This document shows positions 60,778-64,000 of a DNA stretch of 64,000 nucleotides, piece by piece. Location: NCBI GenBank assembly GCA_903823025.1, contig CAIJRK010000024.1, forward strand, positions 41,153 through 105,152, in the 5' to 3' direction. Positions within the stretch are counted from its first letter, which is position 1. Each line of letters opens with the position of its first letter. Below the pieces are notes generated by a model. It saw only the letters and a list, made by a program, of their open reading frames with translations, was not told where the DNA came from and did no database searches. Source of the DNA: an uncultured beta proteobacterium. Its GTDB lineage: Bacteria; Pseudomonadota; Gammaproteobacteria; Burkholderiales; Burkholderiaceae_C. The translations under genes and the position numbers were made by a program.

Positions 60778-61860
60778 TCACTTGACGATGACAGGTTGGG
60801 CACCGGCCAAACCAGCTTTGATCGGGTCGAGTGCCACGCGGTCACCCGTCATCAAACCGGCCACCACTTCCACGCCTTCGCCGCCGTGGTCAACGCCCAA
60901 GCGCACCGCCTTCAGCACAAAACTTTGATCAGAGACGACATAGACCGCCGTCAACTCACCGCGCCGCAACACGGCAGAGGCAGGAATTACCGTGCGCTCT
61001 GCTTGACCGCCGGTAAAGCGCACTTGCACTTGCTGGCCGGGCAACAAAGTTTTGGCGGCTTCTGCGGGCAACTCCAAACGCCACTCAATCGTTTGCGAAA
61101 CCGGGTCCGCCGTGGGCACGGCGTTGGTGGCGGTCGGGCGAATCCACCGTGCGCCGCCCGCTCCGCCGGGCAACAAGACCTCAACCGCGCCCGCCGACCG
61201 CGCCACGCTGGCACGCGAAACAGGCACTTGCACCACGGCGCGAATCGGCAACGGCGCGTAAAGCGTGAGCAGCGGTTTGCCCGGCACGGCCAAATCACCG
61301 GCTTCCACCTGCGTTTGCAGCACCCAGCCCTCAAACGGTGCGGTCACGCGGGTAAAGCCCTGCGCCAGCGCCGATTGCCGCGCGCCAGCACTTGCTTGAT
61401 CACGCCCGGCCAAGGCACCTTTGAGTTGAGCGTCAGCGGTATCCAAGGCGGCGGCGCTCACAAAACCTTTGCCCTGCAAATCTCGTGTACGGTTGAAATT
61501 GGCTTGCGCGTTGCGCAACCCGGCTTGTGCCTGCGCGACCTCTGCCTGACTGCGCTGCACGCCGGTTTGCGCCTCGCGGTCGTCAATGGTGGCCAGCAAT
61601 TGACCGGCCAGCACTTTGTCGCCCGCTTTGACCATCAGCGTGGCAATGCGCCCGCCCGCCTGTGCCGAAATCGTGCTTTGCTTGACCGGCTGAATCACCC
61701 CGTCTAGCTCAAACACCGTCCCCACCGATTTGGCTTGCACCAGCACGGCAGGCACTTGAATGCTGCTTTGCGCTGCGGCAACAGACACCAACAATGCCGC
61801 CAGCCACGGTGTTACACGGCGGGCAAATCGGATAAAACGGGATGAAGCAAGGGAAGTCAT
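60778..61860 (-). CDS. RND periplasmic adaptor (HlyD-like membrane fusion protein)
   Basis: 360-residue adaptor for the RND pump. After a signal sequence (about 1-30, ending VAAA) come the lipoyl half-motifs (GRIATLMVKAGDKVLAGQLL and VTAPFEGWVLQTQVEAGD), a helical hairpin and beta-barrel domains. First gene of the operon, 7 bp before the pump gene, and directly behind the dyad promoter. Confidence 0.92.
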   Translation of the reverse strand: MTSLASSRFIRFARRVTPWLAALLVSVAAAQSSIQVPAVLVQAKSVGTVFELDGVIQPVKQSTISAQAGGRIATLMVKAGDKVLAGQLLATIDDREAQTGVQRSQAEVAQAQAGLRNAQANFNRTRDLQGKGFVSAAALDTADAQLKGALAGRDQASAGARQSALAQGFTRVTAPFEGWVLQTQVEAGDLAVPGKPLLTLYAPLPIRAVVQVPVSRASVARSAGAVEVLLPGGAGGARWIRPTATNAVPTADPVSQTIEWRLELPAEAAKTLLPGQQVQVRFTGGQAERTVIPASAVLRRGELTAVYVVSDQSFVLKAVRLGVDHGGEGVEVVAGLMTGDRVALDPIKAGLAGAQPVIVK

Positions 61861-61882
61861 GGGGCACCTTTAAACACTAGGA

Positions 61883-61934
61883 GGGAGTATAGCGATATAC
61901 CCCCTATAGTAAAAATCAGGCGCTCAATGTTGAA
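61883..61934 (-). promoter_or_regulatory. Promoter and CsoR-type dyad operator of the RND-sqr-csoR operon
   Basis: On the plus strand GGGAGTATA (61883-61891), a 4-base spacer and TATACCCCC (61896-61904) form a dyad with one mismatch, continuing as TATAGTA. CsoR-family operators have a C/G run flanked by TATA-like sequence. A sigma-70-like promoter on the minus strand fits: -35 TTCAAC at 61929-61934 (weak), 17-bp spacer, -10 TACTAT at 61906-61911, overlapped by the dyad side. Repressor binding should therefore block transcription. Confidence 0.65.
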
Positions 61935-62838
61935 CCCAACCTGACCCCAACCACACGACGGCAAAAGTCGCTAAAACAAAAATACTCAGGTGAAAAAAAC
62001 TCCACAACTGGTAGCGCAACCGCAGTTTGTGCGGCGACCAGCTTGAGATCAAGAACAAGCGGCCATTTTTCGGTGCATGAATAACGTGAACGCCTGATTC
62101 GGCACGAATTTCCCGGTGCTGTTTCTCAACGGTTCGAGAAGCCAGGCGCCGGGCCAATTCCCATTCTTGTCGATCGACGACGCCATCGCCATTCAGGTCA
62201 AAGCGCCGCTTCAACCCCACCGCATCTTTTTTCCACTCGGTCAATAAGGTGCCGATATCTTCACGCAGGTTAAGCGCGGAATGGACACCGCCCAAAGTGG
62301 AGAACTCACCCAACACGTAAATCAAACCGCCACCCAACAGCAATTCTTCAACCTTTTTTTCGCCCCCTTGATGCGTCACCCGGCGTTCTGAAGCCATCAC
62401 TTCCGCCTCGTCGGGGTCAACCTGACATGAGCCGGTGCTGTCTTTTATTTCAAAAATAGCGTCACTGGTGGCCTTCGCAACTTCTTGCCATTGAGCATTT
62501 TTGCTGTCTTTGGAATAAATTGAGTAGCGATACCAAAGGCACAACCTGCCGCTGATCGGGCTTTTGATCAGTTGGCTGGGGTCAGCGCTCGCCCGGCCTT
62601 GCAGCTCCACGTAACCTTGCGCTGCAGAACCGATGCGCGAGGTGGCCAGTTCAAAAATCGCACGCGCCCGGCGGTGCGTCGAGGTCCACGCAAAAAGACT
62701 GATCACCGCCACGCCAGTCAGGCAGATCAACCAAGCGGTTTTTTCAGCAAATTGCAAGCCGAAAAGTAGCAAAACAAGGTAGCTGGCCGAGGTCAACGTC
62801 TCGCGGTAGTGGCCGCGCAGATCCCTCAAAAACACCAT
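61924..62838 (-). CDS. GIDE-domain membrane protein with EF-hand loop
   Basis: 304-residue protein with two N-terminal membrane segments (about 15-32 and 34-52) and one near the C-terminus, and a central GIDE-type domain (SGRLCLWYRYSIYSK, VEELLLGGGLIYVLG). Near residues 213-224 lies a canonical EF-hand loop DLNGDGVVDRQE. LemA-GIDE pairs are common in Gram-negative bacteria, and this gene is 2 bp after lemA. No RING finger is seen, so ubiquitin-ligase activity is not implied. Function is unknown. Confidence 0.75.
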   Translation of the reverse strand: MVFLRDLRGHYRETLTSASYLVLLLFGLQFAEKTAWLICLTGVAVISLFAWTSTHRRARAIFELATSRIGSAAQGYVELQGRASADPSQLIKSPISGRLCLWYRYSIYSKDSKNAQWQEVAKATSDAIFEIKDSTGSCQVDPDEAEVMASERRVTHQGGEKKVEELLLGGGLIYVLGEFSTLGGVHSALNLREDIGTLLTEWKKDAVGLKRRFDLNGDGVVDRQEWELARRLASRTVEKQHREIRAESGVHVIHAPKNGRLFLISSWSPHKLRLRYQLWSFFHLSIFVLATFAVVWLGSGWVQH

Positions 62839-62840
62839 GT

Positions 62841-63407
62841 TTAGAGGCTAAAACGTTGGCCGATATCAACGTCCTTCAACTCATCCGCCGTGAATTTCAG
62901 CAACGCAAAGGACTTGAAGTTAAACAGCTTGGCCAGCAGAACCGCTGGAAACTGTTCAATGCCGACGTTATTGATATTGACGCTCTCGTTGTAGAACTCA
63001 CGCCGGTCAGCGATGCCGTTTTCCAGCCCGCTGATACGCGATTGCAAATGCAAAAACTGTTCGTTTGCTTTCAATTCTGGATAGGACTCTGCCAAAGCGA
63101 ACAAGCTGCCTAACCCGCTTCTCAGCGCATTTTCTGCCGCGCCCAAAGCGCCCAGATTATGAGATTCTCGGGCGGCTGAAACCCTGGACCGCGCCTGAAT
63201 CACTTTTTCCAGCGTGTCTTGTTCGTACTTCATGTAGTGCTGGCAGGTCGCCACCAACTTCGGGAGTTCATCGTGGCGCTGCTTGAGCAGCACATCAATG
63301 TTGGCCCACGCTTTGGCAACCGCCATTTTCAGGTTGACCAAACTGTTGTAAACCATGACGCCATACACCAAAGCGACAACCAATGCGATCAGGAAAATGA
63401 GGCTCAT
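62841..63407 (-). CDS. lemA: LemA family protein
   Basis: 188-residue inner-membrane protein with one N-terminal helix (MSLIFLIALVVALVYGVMVY) and a coiled helical LemA domain (AWANIDVLLKQRHDELPKLV, QARSRVSAARESHN). Function is unclear; it is cotranscribed with the GIDE-like gene 2 bp downstream. Confidence 0.93.
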   Translation of the reverse strand: MSLIFLIALVVALVYGVMVYNSLVNLKMAVAKAWANIDVLLKQRHDELPKLVATCQHYMKYEQDTLEKVIQARSRVSAARESHNLGALGAAENALRSGLGSLFALAESYPELKANEQFLHLQSRISGLENGIADRREFYNESVNINNVGIEQFPAVLLAKLFNFKSFALLKFTADELKDVDIGQRFSL

Positions 63408-63519
63408 GAATGGATTTCTCTTTAAAAGTTAGACAGCTGGATTTGCACAAGTCAGCGCAGCTGCATTCTAAATACCGGCTATCACGGCCTCAATAAACAA
63501 GTCAAGCAGCTTTATTTTT

Positions 63520-63663
63520 TCAGGCAGCATCATCGTCCTCGTCAAGGTCGGCGAAATGGGCGGTCATCTCGTCCAGCGTTGGCAACCCGGCGCGCTCAAG
63601 TCGCAACACAAGACCCATCGCCGCCAGGATCGCCATCAGCGAGGAGCTGAAAACATTTACAAA
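63520..63663 (-). pseudogene. Unidentified C-terminal gene fragment with acidic tail
   Basis: Between in-frame stops the minus strand reads LMAILAAMGLVLRLERAGLP, then TLDEMTAHFADLDEDDDAA. It looks like a protein tail and is cut off upstream next to the right end of a transposon. No family is recognised. A short ORF from the Met in LMAIL is possible. Confidence 0.3.
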
Positions 63664-63693
63664 TTAAGGAAGCGGACTTAATCCCAGTTCTAT

Positions 63694-63875
63694 GAAGTCT
63701 CCCACCGCTAAACGCCTGAAGGCGTTCTAGCGGGGGTTTCTTGGGTCAGCGACCAGAGCGTCGGGGTGTTACCACCCCAACGACTTACCTCAGTCTCACC
63801 AAGCGTTGCGTGCATTGCTGCACCCGGTTCGGAGCCTACCGCCCCTACCTTGTTCTTTAAAATCCCGCACCGCTT
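63694..63875 (-). repeat. IS200/IS605-type right end, copy 2 (candidate omega-RNA scaffold)
   Basis: Second copy of the 182-bp block at 38596-38777, about 93% identical with no indels. It holds the tnpB tail codons (KRCGILKNKVGAVGSEPG) and the terminal stem-loop at 63701-63736. Here the upstream tnpB frame is interrupted close to the block, so only the end remains. The flank after 63694 on the minus strand differs completely from copy 1. Confidence 0.7.
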
Positions 63876-64000
63876 TTTCTCTTTCTTGGTACGCGTTCAC
63901 CCCACTACCCAACTGATTTCATAGTGTTGTCGGGATTTGTGCAAAAACAGGTCAGAATTGATAGCAATGCAAATTAATCTACGGCAAGCCAGCCCGAAAC
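63876..64000. other. Window end, unassigned
   Basis: No gene is supported. An ATG at 63967 on the plus strand opens MQINLRQASPK to the window edge without a good ribosome site, so it may or may not start a gene continuing outside. Confidence 0.3.

Overview
The window is chromosomal DNA of a betaproteobacterium, most likely a Burkholderiales member close to Comamonadaceae (Rhodoferax- or Polaromonas-like). This rests on recognisable products and gene order: obgE-rpmA-rplU beside ispB, ubiE-Tim44-ubiJ-ubiB, leuS-lptE-holA, bamE/fur, hpf-ptsN-hprK, a three-subunit transhydrogenase, and tandem cyanophycin synthetases. No organism name is given in the data and no rRNA or tRNA gene was seen. Genes are densely packed, with many 1-17 nt overlaps.

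Layout. 1-2.9 kb: obgE (3' end outside the window), rpmA, rplU and divergent ispB. 3.1-14.9 kb: a very large FAD/Fe-S oxidoreductase, HIT, DUF971, ubiquinone genes (ubiE, Tim44-like, ubiJ, ubiB), FmdB, DUF502 and aspS, closed by a clear terminator. 15-21.4 kb: EEP hydrolase, cardiolipin-synthase-like protein, folE, a short BLUF photoreceptor, DUF429, an opposing MinD-like/GGDEF pair and a secreted nuclease. 21.4-26.9 kb: moeB, ctpA and gpmA (minus); rhodanese, grxC, secB and gpsA (plus). 26.9-34.7 kb: a cyanophycin locus with cphA and a degenerate second copy on the minus strand, diverging from an unusual ABC exporter and a DUF1854 protein. 34.7-36.7 kb: nadC-nadA. 36.7-38.9 kb: an accessory island with a ParS/RES toxin-antitoxin pair, a decayed mqsRA locus with a 33-bp palindrome, and the 3' remnant of an IS200/IS605-type tnpB. 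38.9-49.2 kb: holA, lptE, leuS, dapB, bamE, fur, hprK, ptsN, hpf, corA and mtnN. 49.2-55.1 kb: fadD, pnt genes and mnmA.

55.1-61.9 kb is a six-gene minus-strand operon: membrane-fusion protein, RND pump, sulfide:quinone-oxidoreductase-like flavoprotein, a small DUF2892 membrane protein, an OsmC-like thiol protein and a CsoR-family repressor. The promoter carries a dyad (TATACCCCC type) that resembles CsoR-family operators, so the last gene probably controls the whole operon. With the cyanophycin/ABC/DUF1854 locus this is the best candidate for an under-described system. 61.9-64 kb holds a GIDE-like protein with an EF-hand loop, LemA, gene debris and a second copy of the tnpB right end.

The two tnpB right-end copies (182 bp each, about 93% identical, no indels) end at the same base, as expected for the boundary between an omega-RNA scaffold and its guide. 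A single CRISPR-repeat-like sequence lies before the EEP hydrolase gene.
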